DNA of 64,000 nt from Pseudomonas mendocina (GCF_900636545.1 NZ_LR134290.1:744001-808000), one strand, 5' to 3'; positions 1 through 9,484 are shown, counted from the first letter of the stretch. Program-made: numbers and translations. Notes: a model not told the origin generated them from the sequence alone.

Positions 1-1
1 G

Positions 2-1168
2 GCCGGGCAAGTGGCCAAGCATTATTTCCGGCCGATCTCGCGCAAGTACGACAAGGCCGAGCACGCCTATCCCAAGGAGCTGGATCTACTCGCAGCGCTA
101 CTCGACGGCATGAACGAAGGATCGCCCGATGCCGTCGGCGCCGGTTCGGCCAGCAAGCGCGGCGCTGCCCGTGAGCAGCAGGATGGCATCAAGAACGGTG
201 GCAACATGGCGGCGCTGCTCGGGGTGATGGAGTTGTGCTGGGGCGACGTCGGCCTGTTGCTGGCCATGCCGCGGCAGGGGCTAGGCAACGCGGCTATCGC
301 AGCTGTGGCCAATGACGAACAACTGGCCCGTTTCGGCAAGACCTGGGCGGCCATGGCCATTACCGAGCCTGGTTGTGGCTCGGATTCGGCGGCGATCCGC
401 ACCACTGCAGTGCAGGATGGCGATCACTACGTGATCAACGGTGAAAAAATCTACGTCACGTCCGGTGAGCGCGCCGATGCCGTGGTGGTCTGGGCCAGCC
501 TGGACAGAAGCTTTGGCCGCGCTGCGATCAAGTCCTTCGTGGTGGAGAAGGGGACGCCAGGCATGACCGTCACCCGTCTGGAGAAGAAGCTGGGTATCAA
601 GGCTTCGGATACGGCCTCGATCAGCTTCAGCGATTGCCGAGTGCCGGCAGTCAACCTGCTGGGCAATGCCGAGATCGACGTACAGAAAGGCTTCGCCGGG
701 GTCATGGAGACTTTCGATAACACCCGCCCGCTGGTCGCCGGGATGGCCGTCGGCGTGGCTCGCGCTGCGCTGGAGCGTACTCGCGAGCTGCTGAGCAAGG
801 CCGGCTGTCGCTTCGATTACGCCAAGTCGCTGCTCAGCGTCAGTCATGCCGAGGCTACGCTGTATCGCCTGGAGGCGGAATGGGAGGCCGCGCGTCTGCT
901 GACGCTGAAAGCGGCGTGGATGGCCGACAACAAGCTACCCAACTCGAAAGAGGCCTCCATCGCCAAGGCCAAGGCCGGGCGGGTCGCCAGCGAGGTGACG
1001 CTCAAGTGCGTGGAGCTGGCCGGCGCCCTCGGTTATGGCGAGGACGAACTGCTGGAGAAGTGGGCGCGCGATTCGAAGATTCTCGACATCTTCGAGGGCA
1101 CCCAGCAGATCCAGCTGCTGATCATTGCGCGGCGGTTGTTGGGCAAGAGCTCCAGCGAACTCAAGTAG
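2..1168 (+). CDS. Acyl-CoA dehydrogenase, 5' end cut by window edge
   Basis: FAD-dependent flavoenzyme that oxidises an acyl-CoA to the 2-enoyl-CoA, passing electrons to ETF; cytoplasmic beta-oxidation or related acyl-CoA catabolism. The reading frame is open from base 2, so the GTG at position 11 is probably internal and the true start lies outside the window. Family signs are the FAD/substrate-binding stretch [12 protein letters not shown], the beta-domain motif [10 protein letters not shown], and near the C-terminus [10 protein letters not shown], whose Glu sits where the catalytic base of many family members lies. The visible 388 residues are close to the family's usual 380-400, so little is missing. 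Substrate chain length cannot be read from the sequence. It ends just before a bidirectional terminator and runs convergently towards the lipoprotein gene. Confidence 0.9.
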   Translation, partial: AGQVAKHYFRPISRKYDKAEHAYPKELDLLAALLDGMNEGSPDAVGAGSASKRGAAREQQDGIKNGGNMAALLGVMELCWGDVGLLLAMPRQGLGNAAIAAVANDEQLARFGKTWAAMAITEPGCGSDSAAIRTTAVQDGDHYVINGEKIYVTSGERADAVVVWASLDRSFGRAAIKSFVVEKGTPGMTVTRLEKKLGIKASDTASISFSDCRVPAVNLLGNAEIDVQKGFAGVMETFDNTRPLVAGMAVGVARAALERTRELLSKAGCRFDYAKSLLSVSHAEATLYRLEAEWEAARLLTLKAAWMADNKLPNSKEASIAKAKAGRVASEVTLKCVELAGALGYGEDELLEKWARDSKILDIFEGTQQIQLLIIARRLLGKSSSELK

Positions 1169-1192
1169 AACCTGCAACGCGCCGCGAAAACG

Positions 1193-1218
1193 AAAAAGCC
1201 CGCATTAGCGGGCTTTTG
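1193..1218. terminator. Bidirectional intrinsic terminator
   Basis: AAAAGCCCGC, a 4-base loop, then GCGGGCTTTT. The A-tract on one side and T-tract on the other let it serve both the acyl-CoA dehydrogenase gene and the converging lipoprotein gene, which stops at 1220. Confidence 0.85.
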
Positions 1219-1219
1219 T

Positions 1220-1942
1220 CTAGAAACGGAATACTTCCGTATCGATCTTGATGGGTTCTGCCACCGGAATCTTCGGTCCGGCAGTAGCCGGCTCCTGCGG
1301 TTTGGCTTTGGCCACTGGCGGTTTCTTGCGTGGAGGCTCGGGTGTCGGTTCGGCTGCGGCGATAGGTTGAATGGCCACCGCCATTTCAGCGGCCAGGCGC
1401 TGCAGTAGCGTGCTCTGTGCCTTGACCTGTTCGGCCAGCGGACCTCCGTGGGGCTGTTCCAGGCGGATCAGGCGGCTATCGCGCAGTTGCCCGCGACGGT
1501 CTAGCAGACGCCATTGCGCTTCGAGTACGGCGGGTTGAGTCGGTCCGGAGTCCAGACGAGTAATGGTCAGCATGACCTGCGCATCGGCGCTGAAGCCGGG
1601 GGCTGCCGGGGCCAGCACCAGGCGCTGGCTGTCCAGGCGCCAGGCCAGCTGGCGCAGCATCTGCTGGTCTATATCGTTGGCCAGGCCGCTGGCCCAGCGC
1701 GCATCCTGCGTGGCAACGAGGCTGCCATCGGCCTGGCGCTGCAGCAGGTGCTGTTGGCGCAGATAGTCGGCAACGCTGATCGGGCCGACCAGCACGGTCA
1801 CACCGTTATCCTTGGTCGGCGTTACCGCATCGCCGCTGTCGAGTTGGTAAAGAGGTACCGGCTTCTGCTGCAGCAGGCTGCAACCGCTCAGCACGAGCAG
1901 CGCGGTCAGAAGCAGAGCGATAGGGCGTACTACAGTCATCAT
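1220..1942 (-). CDS. PqiC/YmbA-like outer-membrane lipoprotein (ABC transport auxiliary)
   Basis: Predicted lipoprotein of the PqiC family, whose members tether MCE-type (PqiB) lipid-transport tunnels to the outer membrane. The N-terminus has a hydrophobic stretch followed by the lipobox LVLSGC. The body has the family pattern: VGPISVADYLRQ, a 'W...L..D..QM' region and a strand-rich core. The C-terminal 50 residues are Pro/Lys/Ala rich, a low-complexity extension. Longer starts exist to 1987, but the ATG at 1942 places the basic residues directly before the hydrophobic core. No pqiA, pqiB or mce gene is beside it, so its partner must be elsewhere. Family assignment is from pattern recognition. 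Confidence 0.7.
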   Translation of the reverse strand: MMTVVRPIALLLTALLVLSGCSLLQQKPVPLYQLDSGDAVTPTKDNGVTVLVGPISVADYLRQQHLLQRQADGSLVATQDARWASGLANDIDQQMLRQLAWRLDSQRLVLAPAAPGFSADAQVMLTITRLDSGPTQPAVLEAQWRLLDRRGQLRDSRLIRLEQPHGGPLAEQVKAQSTLLQRLAAEMAVAIQPIAAAEPTPEPPRKKPPVAKAKPQEPATAGPKIPVAEPIKIDTEVFRF

Positions 1943-1996
1943 CAATTCCAGGCAGCCGCTTCTGGGGCAGCTGCACATCGATCCCATATCATGCAG

Positions 1997-2012
1997 GGGT
2001 CATGGATGACCC
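1997..2012. promoter_or_regulatory. Perfect 16-bp palindrome upstream of the lipoprotein gene
   Basis: GGGTCATGGATGACCC is a perfect 7-bp inverted repeat with a 2-base centre, lying about 55 bp before the start of the PqiC-like gene in the 165-bp gap after parC. It could be an operator or an mRNA hairpin. No regulator is identified. Confidence 0.3.
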
Positions 2013-2107
2013 AGGGCGCGTATCATCCGTCAAACCGCGCTACGACTCCAGCCTTGCCTGCTTGTCGGTAGCGCGATATCCCGGAAGAACGGGGCGTGTT
2101 GCCGACG

Positions 2108-4357
2108 CTATTCCACCAGAAGCTGGTCGACGCGTTGGAAGCCGCGCGGCAGCTTGTTGCCACGGCGGCCGCGCTCGCCCTTGTAATGCTCGAGGTCGTC
2201 GGCTTTGAGTGTCAGGGTACGCTTCCCGGCCTGCAAAACCAAACTCGAGCCGCTGGGCAGCACGGCCAGATCGGTCAGATACTCCTCGCGCGAGGCCACT
2301 CGCTCGCCTGGAATGCCGATGATCTTGTTGCCCTTGCCTTTGCCCAGTTGCGGCAGGTCGGTGACCTTGAACAGCAGCAGGCGGCCTTCGGTGGTCACGG
2401 CGGCCAGCCAGTCGTCTTCCAGATTGTTGACCAGCTTGGGTGCAACCACCTTGGCGCCGTTGGGCAGGGTCAGCAGGGCCTTGCCGGCCTTGTTTTTGGC
2501 TTGCAGGTCCTCGCCCTTGACCACGAAACCGTAGCCCGCGTCGGAGGCGATCACGTACAGGGCACTATCCTCCGGCAGCATCACGCATTCGAAGGTGGCG
2601 CCGGGCGGCGGTGTCAGGCGGCCGGTCAGCGGCTCGCCCTGGCCACGTGCTGATGGCAGGCTGTGGGCCGTAAGTGAATAACTGCGGCCAGTCGAGTCGA
2701 TAAATACCGCGTACTGGTTCGAGCGGCCGGGTGCTGACGCCTTGAACCCATCGCCGGCCTTGTAGGACAGACCGGTGGCGTCGATGTCGTGGCCTTTGGC
2801 GCAGCGCACCCAGCCTTTCTCCGAGAGCACCACGGTCACCGGTTCGGTCGGCATCAGCTCGGTTTCCGACAGGGCCTTGGCTTCGGCGCGGGCAACGATC
2901 GGCGAGCGGCGGTCATCGCCATACTTCTCGGCATCTTCGAGGATTTCCTTACGTACCAGTTTCTTCAGCTTGGCTTCGCTGCCGAGCAGGGCCAGCAGTT
3001 TCTCGCGCTCCTTGGCCAGTTCGTCCTGTTCGCCGCGGATCTTCATTTCTTCCAGGCGAGCCAGTTGGCGCAGGCGGGTGTCGAGGATGTAGTCGGCCTG
3101 TACGTCGGTGAGACCGAAGGTTTCCATCAGCACCGGCTTGGGCGAATCCTCGGTGCGGATGATGCGGATCACCTCGTCGAGGTTGAGGAAGGCAATCAGC
3201 AAACCTTCCAACAGGTGCAGGCGCTTCTCCACCTTGTCCAGGCGGAACTGCAGGCGGCGGCGCACGGTGCCGACGCGGTACACCAGCCACTCGCTGAGCA
3301 GGGTGCGCAGGTCCTTGACCTGCGGCTTGCCGTCGAGGCCGATGACGTTGGTGTTGACCCGGTAGCTGGATTCCAGGTCGGTGGTAGCGAACAGGTGGGT
3401 CATCAGCTCGTCGGCATCCACGCGGTTGGAGCGCGGGATGATGACGATGCGAGTCGGATTCTCGTGGTCGGACTCGTCGCGCAGGTCGGCGACCATCGGC
3501 AGCTTCTTGGCCTGCATCTGCGCGGCGATCTGCTCCAGCACCTTGGCCCCGGAAACCTGGTGCGGCAGGGCGGTGACGACGATGTCGCCATCTTCGACGC
3601 GATAGACGGCGCGCATGCGCACCGAGCCGCGACCGGTTTCGTAGATCTTCAGCAGGTCGGCCTTGGGCGTGATGACTTCGGCTTCGGTGGGGAAGTCAGG
3701 CCCCTGGACGTGCTCGCAGAGTTGCTCGACCGTGGCGCTCGGTTCATCGAGCAGGCGCACGCAGGCGGCAGCGACTTCGCGCAGGTTGTGTGGTGGCACG
3801 TCGGTGGCCATGCCCACGGCGATGCCGGTGGTGCCGTTGAGCAGCAGGTTGGGCAGGCGCGCCGGCAGCGTCGCCGGCTCGTTCATCGTGCCGTCGAAGT
3901 TCGGCACCCAGTCCACGGTGCCCTGGCCCAGTTCGGACAGCAGCACTTCCGAATAACGCGACAGGCGCGCCTCGGTGTAGCGCATGGCGGCGAAGGACTT
4001 GGGATCGTCCGGCGCGCCCCAGTTGCCCTGGCCGTCGACCAGGGTGTAGCGATAGCTGAACGGCTGCGCCATCAGCACCATCGCTTCATAGCAGGCGCTG
4101 TCGCCGTGCGGGTGGAACTTGCCGAGCACGTCGCCGACGGTACGCGCCGATTTCTTGTGCTTGGAGTCGGCGTCCAGGCCCAGCTCGCTCATGGCGTAGA
4201 CGATACGGCGCTGTACGGGTTTCAGACCGTCGCCGATATGCGGCAGGGCGCGATCCATGATCACGTACATGGAGTAGTTGAGATAAGCCTGCTCGGTGAA
4301 GTCGGCGAGTGACCGGCGTTCAACGCCTTCCAGGCTCAAATCGAGGGATTCGCTCAT
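2108..4357 (-). CDS. parC: DNA topoisomerase IV subunit A (ParC)
   Basis: Breaks and rejoins DNA in topoisomerase IV, which decatenates replicated chromosomes together with ParE. 749 residues, normal length. The winged-helix domain holds the catalytic tyrosine in AAMRYTEAR (Tyr127). The quinolone-determining region reads [12 protein letters not shown], so the classic resistance positions are the susceptible types Ser87 and Glu91 (P. aeruginosa numbering). The C-terminal beta-pinwheel is present. It is the last gene of parE - phytase-like - retropepsin-like - parC, 7 bases after its upstream neighbour, so it is probably co-transcribed with parE. Confidence 0.98.
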   Translation of the reverse strand: MSESLDLSLEGVERRSLADFTEQAYLNYSMYVIMDRALPHIGDGLKPVQRRIVYAMSELGLDADSKHKKSARTVGDVLGKFHPHGDSACYEAMVLMAQPFSYRYTLVDGQGNWGAPDDPKSFAAMRYTEARLSRYSEVLLSELGQGTVDWVPNFDGTMNEPATLPARLPNLLLNGTTGIAVGMATDVPPHNLREVAAACVRLLDEPSATVEQLCEHVQGPDFPTEAEVITPKADLLKIYETGRGSVRMRAVYRVEDGDIVVTALPHQVSGAKVLEQIAAQMQAKKLPMVADLRDESDHENPTRIVIIPRSNRVDADELMTHLFATTDLESSYRVNTNVIGLDGKPQVKDLRTLLSEWLVYRVGTVRRRLQFRLDKVEKRLHLLEGLLIAFLNLDEVIRIIRTEDSPKPVLMETFGLTDVQADYILDTRLRQLARLEEMKIRGEQDELAKEREKLLALLGSEAKLKKLVRKEILEDAEKYGDDRRSPIVARAEAKALSETELMPTEPVTVVLSEKGWVRCAKGHDIDATGLSYKAGDGFKASAPGRSNQYAVFIDSTGRSYSLTAHSLPSARGQGEPLTGRLTPPPGATFECVMLPEDSALYVIASDAGYGFVVKGEDLQAKNKAGKALLTLPNGAKVVAPKLVNNLEDDWLAAVTTEGRLLLFKVTDLPQLGKGKGNKIIGIPGERVASREEYLTDLAVLPSGSSLVLQAGKRTLTLKADDLEHYKGERGRRGNKLPRGFQRVDQLLVE

Positions 4358-4364
4358 GCGGGCC

Positions 4365-4889
4365 TCATTGCAAGGTTGATTGGCGCAGCACCAGGGTGCC
4401 GCCCTTCTGACTGAATTCGAGTTGTTTCAGGGCACTCATGCCCAGCAGCACTTCGTCACCGTCCATGCCGGGGGCGATCAGTGCGGCGACGTCACGCAGC
4501 TCGATATCGCCCAAACGCAGGCTGTCCAGGCGCGTGCGATGCCCGGTAGCGCGACCGTTGGCGGTGCTGATAATGATCGGCGCGCCGCGCTCCAGGCCAA
4601 GGCGTTCGGCCACCGTACTGGGGATCGCCACCTGGGTGGCGCCGGTATCGAGCAGGAAGGTCACGTCATGCCCATCGATCTGCCCATTGACCACGTAATG
4701 TCCCTGGCGACTGCTGGCCAGACTCACCTCGACGAAACCATCGCCATGCACCGACTGCGGCACCTGGTTCGGGTTGCGCTGGCGATCTTCCCAGTTGCCG
4801 AAGAAATGCGTAGCCAGCAGCAGGCCGGCACCCCAGGCGAGCACCCACATCACGCGTCCGGCACGACGGCCGGGCGTCTGCTCACTCAC
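4365..4889 (-). CDS. Membrane-anchored retropepsin-like aspartic protease (clan AA, TIGR02281 type)
   Basis: Small single-domain aspartyl protease-like protein, 174 residues. One transmembrane helix near residues 13-27 is followed by a periplasmic-type domain with the catalytic motif LLDTGAT and a second conserved stretch, [12 protein letters not shown]. Like viral retropepsins it would need to dimerise. The GTG at 4889 overlaps the previous gene's TGA as GTGA, pointing to translational coupling; an ATG at 4931 is possible but would overlap the upstream gene by 46 bases. It lies inside the parE-parC operon. The substrate is unknown. Confidence 0.8.
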   Translation of the reverse strand: MSEQTPGRRAGRVMWVLAWGAGLLLATHFFGNWEDRQRNPNQVPQSVHGDGFVEVSLASSRQGHYVVNGQIDGHDVTFLLDTGATQVAIPSTVAERLGLERGAPIIISTANGRATGHRTRLDSLRLGDIELRDVAALIAPGMDGDEVLLGMSALKQLEFSQKGGTLVLRQSTLQ

Positions 4890-5869
4890 GGACGCCGGCT
4901 CCAGCCGCCCTTGGGAGCCGCGAAGCGCCATACGACGGGGCGTTCTTCACCATCGGCGCGGGCCTGGCTGCCATTGTCGACGCCGATCCAGGCGCCGTCC
5001 TTGTCGATCCACAGCGCTTCGGCCATGCCGTAGTCCGGCGTATAGCGGCGTGGCTCGCTCAGGGCCTCGTCAGCGAACGACCAGCAAAGCTCCGCGACGC
5101 CGTCCCCCAGGGTGCGGCGGCAGATGCGATGAGCCTGGCGCTCCAGGGTGAACAGTTTCTCGCCGAAATAGGCCAGGCCGGAGAAATCGCGCGGTGCCGG
5201 ATGGCCGCCGAGTGCCTGCGGCGAGGGTTCATCACCGCTCTCACTGGTCAGCACGCAGCCACCGGTGCAGCGCCAACTGCTACCGCGTCGATGCAGCACC
5301 GTCAGACCGCGGCGGCGTTGTTCGGCCGCCAGCCACAGGCGGTCACCGGCCGGGTCTATGGCGATGCCTTCGAAGCCCTGGTTGAAGTGCAGCAGCATGC
5401 CGCTGGCGCGGGCTTGGCGTACCAGGCCGCTGGGCAGGTTGAGCCAATGGGCGTTGCCGTTGCTGCTCACCTGTAAAACGGCGGCACGGGTTTCGCTGAC
5501 CAGGTAACGATTGCCCTGCGCGTCGCATGACAGGCCTTCGAAATCCAGCTTGCCTCCCCTGACCAGGCCGGCTGCCCAGTTGCGCATGCGCAGGCCCCAG
5601 GGCAGGGCGCTCTCGGGCGGTTCGGGGGCAACGAAGGTTTCCGCCTCTGCGCGCAGCAAGCCCTCCTCACGGTGCAGTTGGTAGATACGGTCGTCGTCGC
5701 GGTCGGACACCGCCCATATCGTGTCGCCACACATGGCCAGGCCGGACAGGTTGCCGCTGGGCATGTCCGTCACCGGATACTCGGCCTGCAGTTGCAGCTC
5801 TTCCAGCACAACTGGCTCGGCATTGGCGACGCCGGCCAACAGACCAAGTGCAAGGAGGTGATTGCGCAT
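4886..5869 (-). CDS. Secreted phytase-like/esterase-like beta-propeller protein
   Basis: 327 residues starting with a clear signal peptide (MRNHLLALGLLAGVANA, cleavage before EPVV), so probably periplasmic. The rest repeats short strand patterns with Asp-rich turns (VSDRDDDRIYQL, LDFEGLSCDAQGNRYLVSE, GFEGIAIDPAGDRLW) typical of the 'esterase-like activity of phytase' family, which folds as a propeller. True phytase or esterase activity is not established for this branch. Its ATG shares one base with the parE stop (TGATG) and its TGA overlaps the next gene's GTG, so it is embedded in the topoisomerase IV operon. Confidence 0.75.
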   Translation of the reverse strand: MRNHLLALGLLAGVANAEPVVLEELQLQAEYPVTDMPSGNLSGLAMCGDTIWAVSDRDDDRIYQLHREEGLLRAEAETFVAPEPPESALPWGLRMRNWAAGLVRGGKLDFEGLSCDAQGNRYLVSETRAAVLQVSSNGNAHWLNLPSGLVRQARASGMLLHFNQGFEGIAIDPAGDRLWLAAEQRRRGLTVLHRRGSSWRCTGGCVLTSESGDEPSPQALGGHPAPRDFSGLAYFGEKLFTLERQAHRICRRTLGDGVAELCWSFADEALSEPRRYTPDYGMAEALWIDKDGAWIGVDNGSQARADGEERPVVWRFAAPKGGWSRRP

Positions 5870-7767
5870 CAGGCCAATACCTCGGCCAGGTTGCCCTTGG
5901 TTTCCAGCCAGTTCTTACGGTCACTGGCGCGTTTTTTCGCCAGCAGCATGTCCATCACTTCGCGGGTGCCGTCGAAATCATCCAGCGTGAGTTGCACCAG
6001 GCGCCGGGTGTTGGGGTCCATGGTGGTTTCGCGCAGCTGCGGCGGGTTCATCTCGCCGAGGCCTTTGAAGCGCGTGACCTGAGGCTTGCCACGGCGCTTT
6101 TCGGCCACCAGGCGGTCGAGGATGCCGTCGCGCTCGGCGTCGTCCAGAGCGTAGAAAATCTCCTTGCCCAGATCGATGCGGTACAGCGGCGGCATGGCCA
6201 CGTAGACATGCCCGGCATCCACCAGCGGACGGAAGTGTCGCACGAACAGGGCGCAGAGCAGGGTGGCGATGTGCAGGCCGTCGGAGTCGGCGTCGGCGAG
6301 GATGCAGATCTTGCCGTAGCGCAGCCCGGAGAGATCGCTCGAGCCCGGGTCGATGCCGATGGCCACGGCGATGTCATGCACCTCCTGGCTGGCCAGCACT
6401 TCGCTGCCGTCCACTTCCCAGGTGTTCAGGATCTTGCCGCGCAGCGGCATGATGGCCTGGAATTCCTTGTCGCGCGCCTGCTTGGCCGAGCCGCCGGCGG
6501 AGTCACCCTCGACCAGGAACAGCTCGCAGCGCAGCGGGTTCTGCCCCGCGCAGTCGGCCAGTTTGCCGGGCAGCGCCGGGCCCTGGGTGATCTTCTTGCG
6601 CTCGACCTTCTTGCCCGCCTTGAGGCGACGGCCGGCGTTGCTGATGGCCAGTTCAGCCAGTTGCAAACCGGTTTCCGGGTTGGCGTTGAGCCACAGGCTG
6701 AAGGCGTCCTTGACTACGCCGGAGACGAAGGCGGCGGCCTCGCGAGACGACAGGCGTTCCTTGGTCTGGCCGGAGAATTGCGCATCCTGCATCTTCATCG
6801 ACAAGACGAACGCGATGCGCTCCCAGACGTCTTCCGGTGCCAGCTTGACGCCGCGCGGCAGCAGGTTGCGGAACTCGCAGAATTCGCGCATGGCATCCAG
6901 CAGGCCCTGGCGCAGGCCATTGACGTGGGTGCCGCCCTGCGCGGTAGGGATCAGGTTGACGTAGCTCTCCTGCACCGCGTCACCGCCTTCAGGCAGCCAC
7001 AGCAGGGCCCAGTCCACCGCTTCCTTGTTGCCGGCCAGGGCGCCGCAGAACGGCTCGGCAGGCAGGCGCTCGAATTCGCTGACGGCGTCGACCAGGTAGG
7101 AGCGCAGACCGTCCTCATACAGCCACTCGACCTTCTCGCCGGCAGCCTTGTCCTCGAAGGTGACGCTCAGGCCCGGGCACAGCACGGCTTTGGCCTTGAG
7201 CACGTGCTTGAGGCGGCTGACCGAGAATTTGAAAGAGTCGAAATACTTGGCGTCCGGCCAGAAATGCACGCTGGTGCCGGTGTTGCGCTTGCCGACCGTG
7301 CCGATGACTTCCAGGTCGCTGGCCTTGAAGCCGTCGGCGAAGCTCATCTGGTACTCATTGCCGTCACGCTTGACGGTGACTACCACGCGCGTCGACAGGG
7401 CGTTGACCACGCTGATACCGACGCCGTGCAGGCCGCCGGAGAACTGGTAGTTCTTGTTGCTGAACTTGCCGCCGGCGTGCAGCTTGGTGAGGATCAGTTC
7501 GACCCCCGGCACACCTTCTTCCGGGTGGATGTCTACCGGCATGCCACGGCCGTCGTCGAGCACTTCCAGCGAGTTGTCCTCGTGGAGGATCACCTGGATC
7601 GACTTGGCGTGCCCGGCCAGGGCTTCGTCGACGCTGTTGTCGATCACTTCCTGGGCCAGGTGGTTGGGGCGTGTGGTGTCGGTGTACATGCCCGGGCGCT
7701 TGCGCACCGGGTCGAGGCCGGAAAGGACTTCGATGGCGTCTGCGTTATAGGCGTTCTGCTGGGCCAT
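5869..7767 (-). CDS. parE: DNA topoisomerase IV subunit B (ParE)
   Basis: ATPase subunit of topoisomerase IV. 632 residues. The GHKL ATPase domain is shown by EVIDNSVDEALAG, DDGRGMPVD and GGLHGVGISVVNALS. The TOPRIM domain is shown by FLVEGDSAGGSAKQ and ILADADSDGLH, which carry the Glu and Asp residues that hold the catalytic Mg2+. It is ParE rather than GyrB: it is about 170 residues shorter than pseudomonad GyrB, without the TOPRIM insertion, and parC is downstream in the same operon. It is the first gene of the four-gene overlapping operon and begins 15 bases after the esterase gene's stop. Confidence 0.98.
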   Translation of the reverse strand: MAQQNAYNADAIEVLSGLDPVRKRPGMYTDTTRPNHLAQEVIDNSVDEALAGHAKSIQVILHEDNSLEVLDDGRGMPVDIHPEEGVPGVELILTKLHAGGKFSNKNYQFSGGLHGVGISVVNALSTRVVVTVKRDGNEYQMSFADGFKASDLEVIGTVGKRNTGTSVHFWPDAKYFDSFKFSVSRLKHVLKAKAVLCPGLSVTFEDKAAGEKVEWLYEDGLRSYLVDAVSEFERLPAEPFCGALAGNKEAVDWALLWLPEGGDAVQESYVNLIPTAQGGTHVNGLRQGLLDAMREFCEFRNLLPRGVKLAPEDVWERIAFVLSMKMQDAQFSGQTKERLSSREAAAFVSGVVKDAFSLWLNANPETGLQLAELAISNAGRRLKAGKKVERKKITQGPALPGKLADCAGQNPLRCELFLVEGDSAGGSAKQARDKEFQAIMPLRGKILNTWEVDGSEVLASQEVHDIAVAIGIDPGSSDLSGLRYGKICILADADSDGLHIATLLCALFVRHFRPLVDAGHVYVAMPPLYRIDLGKEIFYALDDAERDGILDRLVAEKRRGKPQVTRFKGLGEMNPPQLRETTMDPNTRRLVQLTLDDFDGTREVMDMLLAKKRASDRKNWLETKGNLAEVLA

Positions 7768-7782
7768 AGGGTCTCTTGTTCG

Positions 7783-8394
7783 TCAATTGAATACGGAAAA
7801 GTCGATATCGCGCCAGAGTGTGGCGTTAATACCGGCAAAAGCGAAGAGCATCGGCAGGCGTTCGGCGAAACCCTGGAAACCGTGGTCGCCGCCGGCCTGG
7901 ATGCGCAAGGCGCAGTCGCGGTAGTAACGCCCGGCGTCACGATAGTCGAGGGTTTCGTCGCCGGTCTGCAGCCAGACCTGATAACGGGTCGGGTCACTCG
8001 GTGCAGGAACTTCGAGTTCGGCCAGGGCGTGGACGTGATCCTGGGTGAGCTCCCAGGTCTCGCCGCTGTAGTAGTTCTTCTGCGGCCCCAGATAACCATC
8101 GAAGCGCAGGTGCGGCTTTACCGCTGGGTTGATCAGCAGCGCCTTGAGCCCGTGCTGCTCGGCCAGGTAGGTGGCGTAATAGCCGCCCAGCGAGCTACCC
8201 ACCAGAACAGGATCGCCCAGTTCGGCGACCAGCGCCTGTAACTGGGCGATGGCTTGGCGTGGGTGGTGATGCAGCGCTGGCACGCGCAGTTGGTTTTCCA
8301 GGCCCAAATGGACCATGGCGCGGCTCAGCTGGCTGGCTTTGTGCGAGGCTGGCGAGCTGTTCAGGCCGTGTATATAGAGGATGGATGCGGTCAT
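7783..8394 (-). CDS. yqiA: YqiA-family alpha/beta-hydrolase (esterase)
   Basis: Cytoplasmic esterase of the YqiA/UPF0227 type, 203 residues. The N-terminal LYIHGLNSSPAS is the oxyanion/HG region, VGSSLGGYYAT is the nucleophile elbow with the catalytic Ser, and GGDHGFQGF near the C-terminus supplies the catalytic His. E. coli YqiA cleaves short acyl esters; the natural substrate is not known. It sits between cpdA and parE on the same strand, an arrangement (cpdA-yqiA-parE) shared with enterobacteria. Confidence 0.88.
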   Translation of the reverse strand: MTASILYIHGLNSSPASHKASQLSRAMVHLGLENQLRVPALHHHPRQAIAQLQALVAELGDPVLVGSSLGGYYATYLAEQHGLKALLINPAVKPHLRFDGYLGPQKNYYSGETWELTQDHVHALAELEVPAPSDPTRYQVWLQTGDETLDYRDAGRYYRDCALRIQAGGDHGFQGFAERLPMLFAFAGINATLWRDIDFSVFN

Positions 8395-8421
8395 GGAGCG
8401 GGAGGCTACTCGTCCGGGGCC

Positions 8422-8443
8422 TCAAGCTGCAAGCTTCAAGCTG
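8422..8443. repeat. Short direct/inverted repeat TCAAGCTG ... TCAAGCTG
   Basis: TCAAGCTG occurs at 8422-8429 and again at 8436-8443 around a HindIII-like AAGCTT core. Alternating 'AAGCTGCAAGCTTCAAGCTG' strings are a familiar intergenic repeat type in pseudomonads. Here it fills part of the gap between cpdA and yqiA. Confidence 0.5.
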
Positions 8444-8454
8444 ATTGGGGTATG

Positions 8455-9270
8455 TCAGTAGCCCTTGACGCTGTAATCCACTTCGAAATGGATGCCGTTG
8501 ACGCGCGATACGCCAGTGTCGAGCCCACCATCGGCATGCAGGCGCAGCCAGCGGTAACCCGGGGCCTCGTTGCCGACCTGGAAGTCCTCGCTGCCTGGCG
8601 CGAACTGCACGCAGGTCGAGGGCGAGGCGAGCAGGCGCAGATTGCCACGCATCTGGTCGAATTCCTGGTGGACATGTCCCCACAGCACCGCGCGCGCCTG
8701 TGGGTGGCGGTCGAGGATGGCGAACAGGGCATCGGCGTTGCGCAGCCCGATGGGCTCCATCCACTTGCAGCCGATCGGCACCGGATGGTGGTGCAGGCAG
8801 ACCAGGTGGTGACGTTGCGGGGCTTCGTTAAGGGTGCGTTCGAGCAGTTCGAGCTGGTCGTCGGCGAGAAAGCCCGGCACTGCGCCGGGGATCGAGGAGT
8901 CGAGCATGACGATACGCCAGGCACCGACATCGATCACCGGCTCCAGTAGTTCGCTGCCTTTGCACGCCGCCTGCATCGGTGGTGTTTCGTCGTGATTGCC
9001 GGCTAGCCAGCGGCTCGGTGTACCGAAGGCTGCGGTGAGTTGGCGAAAGCGCTGATAGGAAGCTTCGCTGCCGTCCTGGGAAAGATCGCCCGTGGCCAGG
9101 ATCAGGTCGATCTGTGGCTGCTCCTCCAGCACCTGCTGGATCACTCGTTGCAGGCTGTCGCAGGTATCCATGCCCAGCAGCTTGCCGTCCGCGTCGGCGA
9201 ACAGATGGCTGTCGGACAACTGCACCAGCAGAACCGAGGAATCAGAGGGTGGGGTGGGCAGGCTCGGCAA
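8455..9270 (-). CDS. cpdA: 3',5'-cyclic-AMP phosphodiesterase CpdA (TTG start)
   Basis: Hydrolyses cAMP to AMP, setting the level of the Vfr/CRP signal in the cytoplasm. 271 residues. It is a class III metallophosphoesterase with all metal-binding motifs in order: QLSDSHLF, ATGDLSQDG, LAGNHDE, LHHHPVP and WGHVHQ. I chose the TTG at 9270 because AAGGAG lies seven bases before it and the protein then begins MPSLPTPPSDSSVLLVQLSD, matching the known family length of about 272; the longer frame to 9390 has no such support. In P. aeruginosa Vfr activates cpdA; I did not identify a Vfr site with confidence in the upstream gap. Confidence 0.92.
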   Translation of the reverse strand: MPSLPTPPSDSSVLLVQLSDSHLFADADGKLLGMDTCDSLQRVIQQVLEEQPQIDLILATGDLSQDGSEASYQRFRQLTAAFGTPSRWLAGNHDETPPMQAACKGSELLEPVIDVGAWRIVMLDSSIPGAVPGFLADDQLELLERTLNEAPQRHHLVCLHHHPVPIGCKWMEPIGLRNADALFAILDRHPQARAVLWGHVHQEFDQMRGNLRLLASPSTCVQFAPGSEDFQVGNEAPGYRWLRLHADGGLDTGVSRVNGIHFEVDYSVKGY

Positions 9271-9353
9271 GACCGTCTCCTTGGGCTCTATCGAGTGAAT
9301 TATGGTGGTTGCCGCAACAAAGGGAAAACCCGGTAAGCGGACGCAGGTCACAG

Positions 9354-9376
9354 AAAAAACGCCAAAAGCGTTTTTT
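9354..9376. terminator. Intrinsic terminator between yqiB and cpdA
   Basis: AAAAAACGC, loop CAAAA, GCGTTTTTT. Symmetric A and T tracts allow it to work on either strand; on the minus strand it ends the nudF-yqiB transcript about 85 bp before the cpdA start, implying that cpdA has its own promoter. Confidence 0.75.
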
Positions 9377-9403
9377 GCCATCCTTTGCAATAAACCTTTA
9401 GGG

Positions 9404-9446
9404 CTGCCATGAAATGGCAGGCCATATGAGCGGGCGACGACCCGCT
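9404..9446. other. Two hairpin-forming inverted repeats after yqiB
   Basis: CTGCCAT-GAA-ATGGCAG (9404-9420) and AGCGGG-N6-CCCGCT (9429-9446) lie side by side just before the terminator at 9354-9376 (minus-strand reading). They could be 3'-UTR structure of the nudF-yqiB mRNA or part of a small RNA. No promoter for a separate RNA was identified. Confidence 0.4.
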
Positions 9447-9484
9447 ATCGGCCTTGTGGAGAAAAGCTTGATATCGACGAGGTG

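Noticed and set aside
2789..4312. 507-residue open frame on the plus strand
   Set aside because: It is the antisense shadow of parC; composition is biased by the high-GC complementary codons and no family motif appears.
5848..8241. 797-residue open frame on the plus strand
   Set aside because: It spans the antisense of parE and parts of two neighbours, which all have clear functional motifs on the minus strand.
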